A stretch of DNA of 9,571 bases from Armatimonadota bacterium (GCA_029777735.1 JAKORR010000912.1:1-9571); one strand, 5' to 3'. Positions 1 to 6,778 are shown, counted from the stretch's first letter. The notes: generated by a model from the sequence alone, not told the origin. Translations and numbers: made by a program.

Positions 1-201
1 CGACATGTCGTTGTACATCGCCGCGAAGTCGCTGTAGACCTTGCCCTTGCTGCCAGCATAGTGGTCGTTGAACTGCATCGCTCGCTCGAGGGCGATGTCG
101 CAAAAGGCGACGAACTCCAGATCCTCTACCATGGCGATGGTCCGGGCGTGGGCATTAGCGATGCCTCCACACCCAACCATGCCTACACGTAGCTTAGCCA
201 T
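1..201 (-). CDS. Gfo/Idh/MocA-family oxidoreductase, N-terminal fragment
   Basis: Only the first 67 codons are present; the gene runs off the left edge. The N-terminus is a Rossmann nucleotide-binding fold: a beta strand, then a glycine-rich loop G-C-G-G-I-A at residues 10-15, followed by NAHART. The second strand ends in FVAFCD with Asp35, where an acidic residue usually favours NAD over NADP. This pattern is typical of the Gfo/Idh/MocA family, which oxidises or reduces sugars, inositols and related polyols. The substrate is set by the missing C-terminal domain and cannot be told. The ATG at 199-201 is preceded by a perfect AGGAGG (complement of 209-214) at 7-nt spacing, so the start is secure. 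The gene is divergent from the plus-strand genes that begin at 601. Confidence 0.85.
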   Translation of the reverse strand, partial: MAKLRVGMVGCGGIANAHARTIAMVEDLEFVAFCDIALERAMQFNDHYAGSKGKVYSDFAAMYNDMS

Positions 202-537
202 CTGATATCCTCCTAAACTCGCGGGATTAGCCGGGCTATTGCAGCTCAGTAACCTTATCTCGGGGCACGGCCGAAGTGCCGTCCCCCCACACGTCTCGCG
301 CGTCCGGCCCCGAGAGTAGCCCTGATGCTGTATCGTTTACGGGACCTGCCAGGCGCTGCGCAAAGGAATAACGCCGTGCAGGTACAACTTTTCTCTCTGT
401 CAAACGTTTATCCTCTCTGCGGAGCCGGCGGAGCATGGTTGCTTCTGGACCATGCAGAGGGCCGCGCGCAGCGCCGGGCAAGAGTGAAACAGGTGGCTTG
501 TTCCTCAACGCTTGGTAGAATTTCACATCGACAGTCT
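202..537. other. Divergent intergenic region without a supported gene
   Basis: This stretch separates two divergent genes. Open frames exist on both strands (minus 236-547, plus 325-540), but they have no Shine-Dalgarno sequence and recognisable protein features are absent. It holds the ribosome binding site of the oxidoreductase (209-214), a small hairpin GGCAC/GTGCC (264-268 with 276-280), an 8-bp palindrome AAACGTTT (402-409), a minus-strand TTGACA (398-403) without a matching -10, and a 7-bp inverted repeat (433-455). It is most likely regulatory DNA and leader sequence. I recognise no riboswitch or RNA gene in it. Confidence 0.5.
433..455. repeat. Perfect 7-bp inverted repeat, 9-nt loop
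   Basis: GCATGGT at 433-439 is mirrored exactly by ACCATGC at 449-455. A second pair, CTCTGC (415-420) and GCAGAG (454-459), overlaps it, so two alternative pairings are possible. It lies in the divergent region, upstream of both the oxidoreductase and the plus-strand genes. It could be an operator dyad or an RNA hairpin in a leader. No U-tract follows on either strand, so it is not a standard intrinsic terminator. Confidence 0.4.
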
Positions 538-567
538 TAGCCACCAAGGCCCAAACAGCGGTATAAT
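538..567 (+). promoter_or_regulatory. Candidate sigma-70-type promoter for the 601-3418 genes
   Basis: A perfect TATAAT lies at 562-567. Eighteen bases upstream is TAGCCA (538-543), which matches the -35 consensus TTGACA at four of six positions. Transcription would begin near 573-576, leaving a leader of about 25 nt that contains the AGGAGG ribosome binding site at 586-591. The spacing to the first gene is right, and the hexamer is exact in a GC-rich background. The -35 element is weak. Confidence 0.5.
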
Positions 568-600
568 CTAAGAAAGCCGAGTCCTAGGAGGAAGGGCTTG

Positions 601-912
601 ATGCGGTTTGGGGACTTTGGTCCTACAGATAGACGCAATAGCCTAAAACTGCTTGTGCATCTGCCCAATCTGATCAAGCTGCATTGGCGTCTGTTGCGGG
701 ACCCTCGCGTGAATCTGGTGCCTAAGCTGATTCTGCTGGCAGGTCTGGCGTACCTCTTCGTCCCGATCGATCTGATACTGGATCTGCCCTTCGTCATACC
801 AGGCTACCTGGACGATTTGGCTGTGCTGTACCTGGCCTCTAAGGCCTTCATCAGGCTCTGCCCGCCCAAGGTCGTTCGTGAGCACGTCATGCTCATCGAT
901 CAGGGCGGTTAG
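601..912 (+). CDS. DUF1232 (YkvA-like) small membrane protein
   Basis: This 103-aa protein carries the DUF1232 core. A helix (LPNLIKLHWRLLRDPRV) leads into a hydrophobic segment (LVPKLILLAGLAYLFVPIDL), then the family signature PID-LI-D followed by PGYLDDLAVLYLA. The length is normal for stand-alone family members, which are predicted membrane proteins of unknown biochemical function. A strong AGGAGG at 586-591 precedes the start. Either ATG 601 (9-nt spacing) or the adjacent in-frame TTG 598 (6-nt spacing) could be used; ATG is preferred. It is first of four co-directional genes and has the best promoter candidate directly upstream. Confidence 0.85.
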   Translation: MRFGDFGPTDRRNSLKLLVHLPNLIKLHWRLLRDPRVNLVPKLILLAGLAYLFVPIDLILDLPFVIPGYLDDLAVLYLASKAFIRLCPPKVVREHVMLIDQGG

Positions 913-1034
913 CGAGGGCCCCGGGTCAACCCATAGACAGAGATCTTGAGATCACCAGCGGACGAGACTCCGAAGGCTTGAGGGATTGCGGGTGCGAACC
1001 ACTAGGTCAGACGCGCGAACCAGGAGGGGAGAGC

Positions 1035-1490
1035 GTGGCGCCACAAGTTCGTGAGCTACGCTGGCCGGCCGACCGGGATGCTGTCCTGAGCTTTCAGTAC
1101 GAGGTTTACGAAGGGAACTTTCCGGGCTTCCGCGTCACCGCCGAGTTCCTGCGCGAGTACGCCCAGCAGATCAAGATGGCCTCGCGGAGCCCCTACGAGA
1201 AGCTATACGTGCTCGACGACAACGGCCAGGTGTGTGGGTTCATCTGGATGGAAGTCCGCGGTACGATGATAGACCCCCTCATCGGGTACATTAAGAATAT
1301 CTACGTGGCGCCTCAGTGGCGAGGACAAGGTTATGCCCAGGCCCTGCTGCACGCAGCCGATGAGTGGTTCATGCGGCAGGGCTGTACCAAGGCCTCGCTT
1401 GACGTGAGCGTGTGCAACGAGCAGGCCATCAACTGCTACCGCCACGCAGGCTATGAGGTGACGCGGTACCGCATGGAGAAGCACTATTAG
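1035..1490 (+). CDS. GNAT-family N-acetyltransferase
   Basis: This is a 151-aa single-domain GNAT enzyme, which transfers an acetyl group from acetyl-CoA to an amine. The acetyl-CoA pyrophosphate loop is visible as QWRGQGYA at residues 94-101, after the beta-4 strand IKNIYVAP. Motif B follows as NEQAINCYRHAGYE (residues 128-141), with the usual Asn, Tyr and Gly-Tyr positions. The substrate cannot be deduced. The layout resembles RimI-type and small-molecule acetyltransferases, but I see no specific diagnostic motif. The GTG at 1035 is chosen because AGGAGG lies at 1022-1027, 7 nt upstream. An in-frame TTG at 978 would add 19 residues but has no ribosome binding site. The gene is preceded by 122 nt without a clear promoter and followed by a 27-nt gap. 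Confidence 0.88.
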   Translation: MAPQVRELRWPADRDAVLSFQYEVYEGNFPGFRVTAEFLREYAQQIKMASRSPYEKLYVLDDNGQVCGFIWMEVRGTMIDPLIGYIKNIYVAPQWRGQGYAQALLHAADEWFMRQGCTKASLDVSVCNEQAINCYRHAGYEVTRYRMEKHY

Positions 1491-1517
1491 CCCGGACTGC
1501 CGAGCGAGGGTGTCAGC

Positions 1518-2597
1518 GTGAGCGACGAATCCGTACTCGACGAAGAGAATCTGCAAGCGCAAGTCGACGAGCTGCGGGCCCTGTGGGAAGCAGGCCAATG
1601 GCGTGAGGCCAGGAGCCAGCTCCTCCAGCTTCGCCGGCAGCGTGGTGACTTGCCCGTACTGCTCACGGCCCTTGGCGATTGCCACGCGGCCGGCGGACAC
1701 TGGGCTGACGCTGTGCGCTGGTATGAGGAGTCACTGGCCCGTTGCTATGACCCGGACCTGGTAGCGCGGCTGGATGAGGCTCGCTCGCAGCTCGGCGGCC
1801 CAGGCAGAGGCGGTGCGGCGCGGCTCTGGATGTACGGCGCAGCCGCCGCGTTGGTGCTCGTGCTCATCGCCCTGGGTGTTACAGCTTACCTCTGGCTGGC
1901 AGGGTCACGTCCACCCGCGCGACCGGTGGGCGCTGGCGAGCCTGTTCCTGCGGTGCCCCGAGCGCCACACGGCGTCGAAGGACGAACAACGCAGTCGATG
2001 CCTGGGCCCTCAACAACAGGCCCCTCGGCGGCTCCATCCCGTCCTGTCTTCCAGGGCCAGCGGACAGTGACGTCGGCGCATCCACCGACCGGGCCGAGTC
2101 CGGCAGCTCTCCCGCCCATCAAGGTGACCAAGACCGTAGAGGCGCCAGCTACCGACGATGACCATTTCCTCACCAGCTTGCTTGGCGCCCTTAGCTGGCC
2201 GGACGACACCCCACTCACGGGTGACGGCTTCGTGCAGTTCGATCCTTACCCAGGCTATGCCTTTGTCACCCTACAGATCCCCCGCGCGCTGCCTTCGCAG
2301 GACCTGTTGAAGGTCGTTCTGGACACTGCCTATGGCGTGGCTGTATCCCTCATGAAGGGATCCCCGGCCGTGCGGTTCGTCACGGTACGAGCCCTCTACA
2401 CCTTCGCTCCGGCGGATGAGAAGGCGCGCACCGTAGTGGCCTTCCGTGGCAACACGAGCCGCGAGTCTATAGAGTACTGGGGCAGAATAAAGCGACGCCC
2501 CAGCCACGAAGAGATTTGGTACCAGGTCTTTGCCGCCTGCTGGTGGAACCCCGAAGTGCCCGTACAGTCGGGCGGACGATCAGACAACAGGAAGTAG
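1518..2597 (+). CDS. TPR-like, single-TM protein with proline-rich linker and unrecognised C-terminal domain
   Basis: This 359-aa protein has four visible regions. Residues 14-90 are helical with TPR-like spacing (ALWEAGQWREARSQL, then LGDCHAAGGHWADAVRWYEE), suggesting about two repeats. Residues 104-127 form one hydrophobic membrane segment. Residues 129-212 are a low-complexity linker rich in Pro, Ser, Thr and Gly. Residues 215-346 form a compact domain I do not recognise, with aromatic and strand-like stretches (YAFVTLQI, VRFVTVRALYTF, ARTVVAFRG) and a Trp-rich end (YQVFAACWWN). There is no signal peptide, so the TPR part is probably cytoplasmic and the C-terminal domain extracytoplasmic; this is inference. 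The start is GTG 1518, with GAGGG at 1506-1510 upstream. Function is unknown; TPRs suggest protein contact. It ends 11 nt before the HAD gene. Confidence 0.8.
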   Translation: MSDESVLDEENLQAQVDELRALWEAGQWREARSQLLQLRRQRGDLPVLLTALGDCHAAGGHWADAVRWYEESLARCYDPDLVARLDEARSQLGGPGRGGAARLWMYGAAAALVLVLIALGVTAYLWLAGSRPPARPVGAGEPVPAVPRAPHGVEGRTTQSMPGPSTTGPSAAPSRPVFQGQRTVTSAHPPTGPSPAALPPIKVTKTVEAPATDDDHFLTSLLGALSWPDDTPLTGDGFVQFDPYPGYAFVTLQIPRALPSQDLLKVVLDTAYGVAVSLMKGSPAVRFVTVRALYTFAPADEKARTVVAFRGNTSRESIEYWGRIKRRPSHEEIWYQVFAACWWNPEVPVQSGGRSDNRK

Positions 2598-2608
2598 ATA
2601 GATTCCAG

Positions 2609-3418
2609 ATGGAATCCCTCAACATTGCACTCGTGGCAGTTGACCTTGACGGCACTCTTGTTCGCGGGGACGGGGTGGCGCGAGAGGATGTTTCAGCCCT
2701 TGCCCAGGCCATCGAGAAAGGCGTGATCGTCTGTATTGCGACTGGTAGGCCGGACAAGTCCGCGCGGATGGTACTGGAGCAGATCGGGCTGGGCGATTTG
2801 CCCATCATTTCCTTCAACGGCGCCATGGTGAAGGTGCCCGGCACCGACGAGCCGCTGCTGCACCTGACAATGCCACTGGAGTTGGCTCGTGAGGTTGTCT
2901 CGACAGCGGTCCAGGAGCGGTGGCACCTACACTACTTTATAGGCGATGACTGCTACGTGTCGCGCATGAGTAAAATGGCTTGGGTCTATTGGAGACGCAC
3001 CGGCATTCGTCCTATCCCCGTGGGTGATCTTCGCAAGGTGGCTACCCGGGAGCCGACCAAGATCATCCTGGTTGAGGAGCCGGAGCGCGTGAACCAAATA
3101 GGGCCCGAGATGATGCGCCGTTGGGGCGATAAGCTCTACGTCGCGCGGTCGCGGCCCGACATAGTCGAGATCGTCAATCCGTCAGTGAACAAGGGCATGG
3201 CTCTAGTGAAGCTGTCTGAGCACCTGGGAATACCGATTGCCAAAACTCTCGCCCTAGGTGACGCGACCAACGACGCGCCCCTGATTGAGGCCGCCGGCAT
3301 CGGCGTGGCCATGCCCGACTCAGACCCTGAGGTCATGGCCTTGGCCGACGTGATTCTGGAGGACTCCGAGGCACCGGTGGCGGACGCTATCAGACAGCTC
3401 GTCCTACGCGGTTCCTGA
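2609..3418 (+). CDS. Cof-type HAD-superfamily phosphatase
   Basis: This 269-aa protein shows the full HAD set. Motif I is DLDGTL, with nucleophile Asp12 and Asp14. Motif II is ATGR (Thr45). The motif III lysine is Lys195 in NKGMAL. Motif IV is LGDATNDAPLIEAAG, with Asp218 and Asp222 binding Mg2+. The FNGA stretch at 69-72 and the large cap inserted between motifs II and III (about residues 80-185) place it in the type IIB/Cof group, which dephosphorylates sugar phosphates, FMN, PLP and similar metabolites. The natural substrate is unknown. The start at ATG 2609 is set by motif I. The only nearby ribosome-binding-like sequence, AGGAAG at 2589-2594, overlaps the previous gene's last codons at 14-nt spacing, so translation may depend on coupling. 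It is the last plus-strand gene. Confidence 0.9.
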   Translation: MESLNIALVAVDLDGTLVRGDGVAREDVSALAQAIEKGVIVCIATGRPDKSARMVLEQIGLGDLPIISFNGAMVKVPGTDEPLLHLTMPLELAREVVSTAVQERWHLHYFIGDDCYVSRMSKMAWVYWRRTGIRPIPVGDLRKVATREPTKIILVEEPERVNQIGPEMMRRWGDKLYVARSRPDIVEIVNPSVNKGMALVKLSEHLGIPIAKTLALGDATNDAPLIEAAGIGVAMPDSDPEVMALADVILEDSEAPVADAIRQLVLRGS

Positions 3419-3469
3419 CAGTCACGGGGAAGGCAGGACATAATTCCCTTTCCTTGCCGGCCAGTCAGG
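3414..3469. terminator. Possible bidirectional terminator between convergent genes
   Basis: The convergent HAD and ceramidase-like genes are only 46 nt apart. CCTGAC at 3414-3419 is mirrored by GTCAGG at 3464-3469, and each arm contains the TGA stop of one gene. Inside, GGGAA can pair with TTCCC (around 3427-3450), or GGCAGGA with TCCTTGCC with one bulge. The inner pairing is short and imperfect and no clear run of T follows, so this is weak as an intrinsic terminator. Confidence 0.25.
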
Positions 3470-4844
3470 TGCTGCGGGCCGCGCGCAGGGCCTCAAGAGC
3501 GCCCGCGATCAAAGCAGCCCCAGCCCCACTGCCAAGAGCTGTTGTCGTCGCTTCATAGCCGCCTTCGCGCAGAGCGTCGTCGGTGGGCATGTAGCCCAGG
3601 TTCTCGCCAGCAAGACTCGCGAACATGGTATGGGCAAAGGGCGATTTCTGCTTGATGTGCAGGCCGATCTCCACAAGAATCTCACACGGGCCTGTCACCA
3701 GACCCCACTCATCTGCAGCTATAGCCTGGACCTCATTCGGTAAGGAGGCACGACACCCAAACAGCTTCGCCATTTCCAGCTCGTAGCGATCGCGCCAGGC
3801 CTCGGGGACCGAGGGATCCGTGAGGGCCTCGAGTCTGGCCTGCACCCTGTCGACAGGTTCGAAGGAGCGCAGCGGAAGCTCGGCCGTGACACTCGCTACT
3901 CCGAGCGGGCCCTCTACTTCGCGCGCCCGGTGCCATGCGCTGACAGCCGCGCCGCCCAGCGACTGGCCCACCCGCCGCCGCGCGTCGCCTTCACGCCAAG
4001 CGGGTACCTGGTCCCCGGCCGCCCCCAGCAGGAATAGCGACGGCACGCCCAGTTCCCTGGCAAGGACCCAGCGCATTTCGCCCGGATAGTCTGCCGACAC
4101 AGCGTATAGGTTCGATCCCCCGCACACGGGATGGCAGGCAAAGTTCACGGCCGCGGCCAGGGGAACACCGCTCTGCGTCTCGACCCGTAACACCACAACT
4201 TCGGGATCGGTAACTCCCAGGCATAAGCCCTCGACGCGCGGGTCCGACGGCGCGTGACTGGGCCCCGACCACCCTCCCTTCCGCCATTTGCGGTACAGCC
4301 CATAGCCCTCGGCCGAAGCGACACTTGCCTGGTCCTCGGATAACCTCAACCGGTTCGCACAGCCTCCCTCGGGCGTCAGGGGCCTACGATTGAAGCTGAT
4401 GCCAACGGCCTTAGCACTGCCGACTAGCAGCCGCACGGACTCTAGGCGTCGCCAGGCGTCCTCAATCAGGCCCGCCACCACAGCAATCAGGTTCTCACGG
4501 TATTCGGGCAGCATGGTCTCGCGCAGCTCTCCGCTCAGCCAGGCCGAAGGATCCACCATGGGCCCGAAGTGAGTGTGTGTGGTGGAGATAACAATGGCCC
4601 TCGGGTCAAGACCCGTGCGCTCAGCAGCACGATCCCGCATAGCGTCTTTGGCCTCAAGGCCGAAGGAACATAGGTCCAAGGAGACAATCGCGGCTGTCCT
4701 GCTCCCATCCGAGAGTGCCAAAGCCTGGGCATAGAGTGGGTCGGCCACGTCCTCGGCGCCATGAGTGCGAGAGGCGTAGCCTGCCATGGTAAGACCCAGA
4801 GGAGGCGTAATATCTGCCTGGGCAACTGCTGCATAGAAGGACAT
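3465..4844 (-). CDS. Neutral/alkaline ceramidase-like hydrolase
   Basis: This 459-aa protein matches the N-terminal catalytic domain of neutral/alkaline ceramidases. It opens with the family-typical AQADITPPLGLTMAGY. It contains STTHTHFGP (His90, His92), NFACHPV (His238) and VSADYPGE, then the FLLGAAGDQVP stretch near 271-281. Late in the chain are PCEILVEIG (Glu388, Glu392) and LGYMPTDDALREGGYE (Tyr430). In characterised ceramidases two His, one Glu and one Tyr bind zinc; His90 or His92, His238, Glu388/392 and Tyr430 are the likely counterparts. Unlike secreted ceramidases it has no signal peptide and lacks the C-terminal immunoglobulin-like domain. Many such short bacterial homologues have unknown substrates, so ceramide is not assured. 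ATG 4844 has AGGAGG (complement of 4855-4860) at 10 nt. It lies 59 nt after thiL. Confidence 0.8.
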   Translation of the reverse strand: MSFYAAVAQADITPPLGLTMAGYASRTHGAEDVADPLYAQALALSDGSRTAAIVSLDLCSFGLEAKDAMRDRAAERTGLDPRAIVISTTHTHFGPMVDPSAWLSGELRETMLPEYRENLIAVVAGLIEDAWRRLESVRLLVGSAKAVGISFNRRPLTPEGGCANRLRLSEDQASVASAEGYGLYRKWRKGGWSGPSHAPSDPRVEGLCLGVTDPEVVVLRVETQSGVPLAAAVNFACHPVCGGSNLYAVSADYPGEMRWVLARELGVPSLFLLGAAGDQVPAWREGDARRRVGQSLGGAAVSAWHRAREVEGPLGVASVTAELPLRSFEPVDRVQARLEALTDPSVPEAWRDRYELEMAKLFGCRASLPNEVQAIAADEWGLVTGPCEILVEIGLHIKQKSPFAHTMFASLAGENLGYMPTDDALREGGYEATTTALGSGAGAALIAGALEALRAARST

Positions 4845-4903
4845 GCTGACACTCCCTCCTATTAGCCCCGCCGCAGCAGACCGTGGTTCGGGCCCACGAA
4901 GCC

Positions 4904-5899
4904 CTAACCTGCCTGGGGCCGTCCCCCATAGTGCTCCCAGCCGGTCGTGGGAAGCCTGATACAGACTCCGCGGCTGTCTAGGAGAACAGCGCCGGATCCC
5001 TCCACAACATGGCCAACCACGGTCAGAGGGCAGTTGAGTACAGCCAGTTTCTGCCTGGCCGTAGGCACCTGTTCAGCTGCTAGAGCTATCAGCAGCTCGT
5101 ACTCTTCTCCACCGCCGGCGGCGAACTCCAGTTCCGGGCGGCCCAGAGCCCTGGCCGCCTCAGCCACTCCGTCGGCAAGGGGTATGAGATCGGCTCGTAT
5201 CTCTGCCCGAAGGCCACTAGCGGCGGCCAGACGTGAGGCATCGAGCAGCAAACCGTCGCTGATATCAAGGGCAGCGTGCACGGGAAGGCATGCTAAAGCC
5301 TGAGCCTCGATGATCCTCGGCCTGGGGGCTGCTAGACGATTCCGGAGGGCTCTCCACCGGGCTGCGGGGCGCTGCCCCTTCTCCAGTAGCGCGATCGCTG
5401 CCGTGGGCGCGCCCAGGGCCCCCGTTACGACGAGGGCGTCGCCGATCTGCGCTCCGCTGCGCAGCCATGGCTGTTTCGTTTCGCCTACGGCCACGAGGTC
5501 CGCGAAGAAGCCCTTGCTTTGCGTGGTATCACCGCCGGCCAGTCGGGCGCCATACTCCGCGGCCGTCTGCGCAACCGCGTTAGTGAAGGCCCTTACGGCA
5601 GCCGCAGAGAGGTCTTCAGGCACACCCAGAGAAAGGAGCAAAGCCAAAGGTTGGGCGCAGACAGCTGCAAGATCGCTCAGGCAACCGTAGACCGCTCGTC
5701 GCCCAATCTCGGCCCACGAGAACCAGTCCCGACGAAAGTGCACACCCTCAACGACAGCATCGGTGGTTACGGCCACCCGAGTATTGCCACTCTTGAGGAG
5801 AGCAGCGTCGTCGCCAAAACCGGCGCCCGAAAAGCCAGCACCAAAGCGGGCCGCTAGCCAGCGGTGAAAAGCAAGCTCGCCCCACTCAGCGAAACGCAA
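4904..5899 (-). CDS. thiL: Thiamine-monophosphate kinase
   Basis: ThiL phosphorylates thiamine monophosphate to thiamine pyrophosphate with ATP, the last step of cofactor synthesis. This 331-aa protein has the family motifs in order: GDDAAL (29-34), TTDAVVEGVHF (45-55), SDLAA (75-79), GGDTT (122-126), LDISDGL (211-217) and GGGEEYELL (252-260). The Asp-rich motifs bind Mg2+ and nucleotide. The length matches the usual 320-335 aa. In the last motif Glu replaces the more common Asp of GGEDYELL, which is conservative. The start is TTG at 5897-5899, supported by the fit of the N-terminus to the family and by GAGG five nt upstream; that site overlaps the stop region of the preceding gene, 6 nt away. 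It is probably translated from the shared operon message. Confidence 0.93.
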   Translation of the reverse strand: MRFAEWGELAFHRWLAARFGAGFSGAGFGDDAALLKSGNTRVAVTTDAVVEGVHFRRDWFSWAEIGRRAVYGCLSDLAAVCAQPLALLLSLGVPEDLSAAAVRAFTNAVAQTAAEYGARLAGGDTTQSKGFFADLVAVGETKQPWLRSGAQIGDALVVTGALGAPTAAIALLEKGQRPAARWRALRNRLAAPRPRIIEAQALACLPVHAALDISDGLLLDASRLAAASGLRAEIRADLIPLADGVAEAARALGRPELEFAAGGGEEYELLIALAAEQVPTARQKLAVLNCPLTVVGHVVEGSGAVLLDSRGVCIRLPTTGWEHYGGRPQAG

Positions 5900-5905
5900 G
5901 ATGCC

Positions 5906-6715
5906 TCAATCCGCAGAGGCGGGTGCAACCTTGGGCTCGGTGGCAGCAGCTATGCGGTTGAGGGCCGCCCTAAGCCGATCAGCCCATTCCTCTGCCAAAG
6001 CAGCCATCGTCTTTCCTGCAGCCTCGGCATCGGCAGGGATGACCTGGACGACCAACCGGCCGTCGGCGAACACGCCCACGCCTTCATCCACAGGTGCCAC
6101 GGTGACCTGGCTAGCCCGAACCGACAGCGCCTCAGCCACCCTCTGGTCCACAGCTATGCGACGGGCGTCAAGAGTCGGGTAGCCATCCAAACCGCGAAGC
6201 GCGAAAAGGAGACTTCCGCCCAGACACACATCGCCGGCATGAGGCTTGGCACGCGGCCCAACAGGGCCGGGCATGACCGTGGGTAGACCTACCCGGAGAC
6301 TCTGGGCCCATTCTTCAGCCAGAGCCCTAGCTGATACCGCCTTAGCGGCCTTTACGTCCTGGGGATACACCGTGACCAGCCTGACAGGCCCAACGTAAAC
6401 CGTCGGCTTCCCCCGTATAGGTTTGACAGTGACCGGCCCCGCAAGACGCCGAGATAGCAGCTCGGTCAGCCGAATGTTGACTATCCTGGCGCGTTGTGGA
6501 ATGGTGTAGCCTGCAGCGGAAGCCTTGATGGTGAAGAAATGCACCGACCCTACGCCTATCACCGCTTCCTCCGGAGTGAAGCCCGTGGGGACCTGCGGCT
6601 TTTCTGTATCGCTGCCTAGTATCACTACCTCGTCGGTAACAGCATAGGCGGAGATACAGACTGCCGCCATGAGCAGAGCCAGACTGAAAACACTAAGCAA
6701 GCGCGCACTCATCAT
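5906..6715 (-). CDS. Secreted protein with two tandem copies of one domain
   Basis: This 269-aa protein begins with a clear signal peptide: a hydrophobic core at residues 5-20 and a likely AYA cleavage site near residue 25. The mature part is two diverged copies of an ~85-residue unit, at about 57-144 and 168-252. Matched landmarks are HFFTIKAS/LLFALRGL, GYTIPQRARIVNIRLTELL/GYPTLDARRIAVDQRVAEAL, VRLVTVYPQD/RLVVQVIPAD and ALAEEWAQSLRVGL/ALAEEWADRLRAAL. Units of this style occur, to my knowledge, in the periplasmic part of some cyanobacterial MscS-type channels; here no channel is attached. Function is unknown. ATG 6715 is chosen because GGGAGG (complement of 6722-6727) is 6 nt upstream; ATG 6712 is equally possible, while the GTG at 6757 lacks a binding site and would bury the signal peptide. 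It lies between uppS and thiL. Confidence 0.8.
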   Translation of the reverse strand: MMSARLLSVFSLALLMAAVCISAYAVTDEVVILGSDTEKPQVPTGFTPEEAVIGVGSVHFFTIKASAAGYTIPQRARIVNIRLTELLSRRLAGPVTVKPIRGKPTVYVGPVRLVTVYPQDVKAAKAVSARALAEEWAQSLRVGLPTVMPGPVGPRAKPHAGDVCLGGSLLFALRGLDGYPTLDARRIAVDQRVAEALSVRASQVTVAPVDEGVGVFADGRLVVQVIPADAEAAGKTMAALAEEWADRLRAALNRIAAATEPKVAPASAD

Positions 6716-6728
6716 CGCAGACCTCCCT

Positions 6729-6741
6729 GCGCCTTTGGCGC
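6729..6741 (-). other. Short hairpin next to the ribosome binding site of the secreted protein gene
   Basis: GCGCC (6729-6733) and GGCGC (6737-6741) form a perfect 5-bp stem with a 3-nt loop. It sits directly upstream of the GGGAGG binding site in the 63-nt gap after uppS. In the message it could influence translation of the secreted protein. It may also be chance in GC-rich DNA. Confidence 0.3.
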
Positions 6742-6751
6742 TGTCACGCAG

Positions 6752-6778
6752 GCCCACAGTCCGCGCGCCCTGGTGGGC
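6752..6778 (-). other. Hairpin immediately after uppS
   Basis: On the minus strand, GCCCACCAG (complement of 6770-6778) can pair with CTGTGGGC (complement of 6752-6759), giving an eight-pair stem with one bulged C around a 10-nt loop. It starts right after the uppS stop codon. No U-tract follows, so it is not a standard terminator. It could be a processing or message-stabilising element that sets the level of the genes after uppS. Confidence 0.3.

Noticed and set aside
398..403. Minus-strand TTGACA as the -35 of the oxidoreductase gene promoter
   Set aside because: No acceptable -10 sequence occurs 16-18 nt downstream.
402..409. AAACGTTT as a LacI/CcpA-type operator
   Set aside because: The flanking bases do not extend the symmetry well or match the catabolite-operator consensus, and an 8-bp palindrome is expected by chance in a region of this size.
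325..540. 71-codon plus-strand frame in the divergent gap
   Set aside because: No ribosome binding site, Cys/Arg-rich translation without domain features, and it ends just before the promoter candidate.
236..547. 103-codon minus-strand frame in the divergent gap
   Set aside because: It would start at TTG with no Shine-Dalgarno sequence, has no recognisable domain, and overlaps other open frames in GC-rich intergenic DNA.
978..1034. Upstream TTG start for the acetyltransferase
   Set aside because: No ribosome binding site; GTG 1035 has AGGAGG at 7 nt and agrees with the family N-terminus.
1203..1700. 165-codon minus-strand frame across the GNAT and TPR genes
   Set aside because: Antisense to two well supported genes; composition mirrors their codon structure.
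1886..2218. Long antisense frames in the proline-rich linker of the TPR/TM protein
   Set aside because: Low-complexity GC-rich coding DNA opens antisense frames; no start signal or domain is seen.
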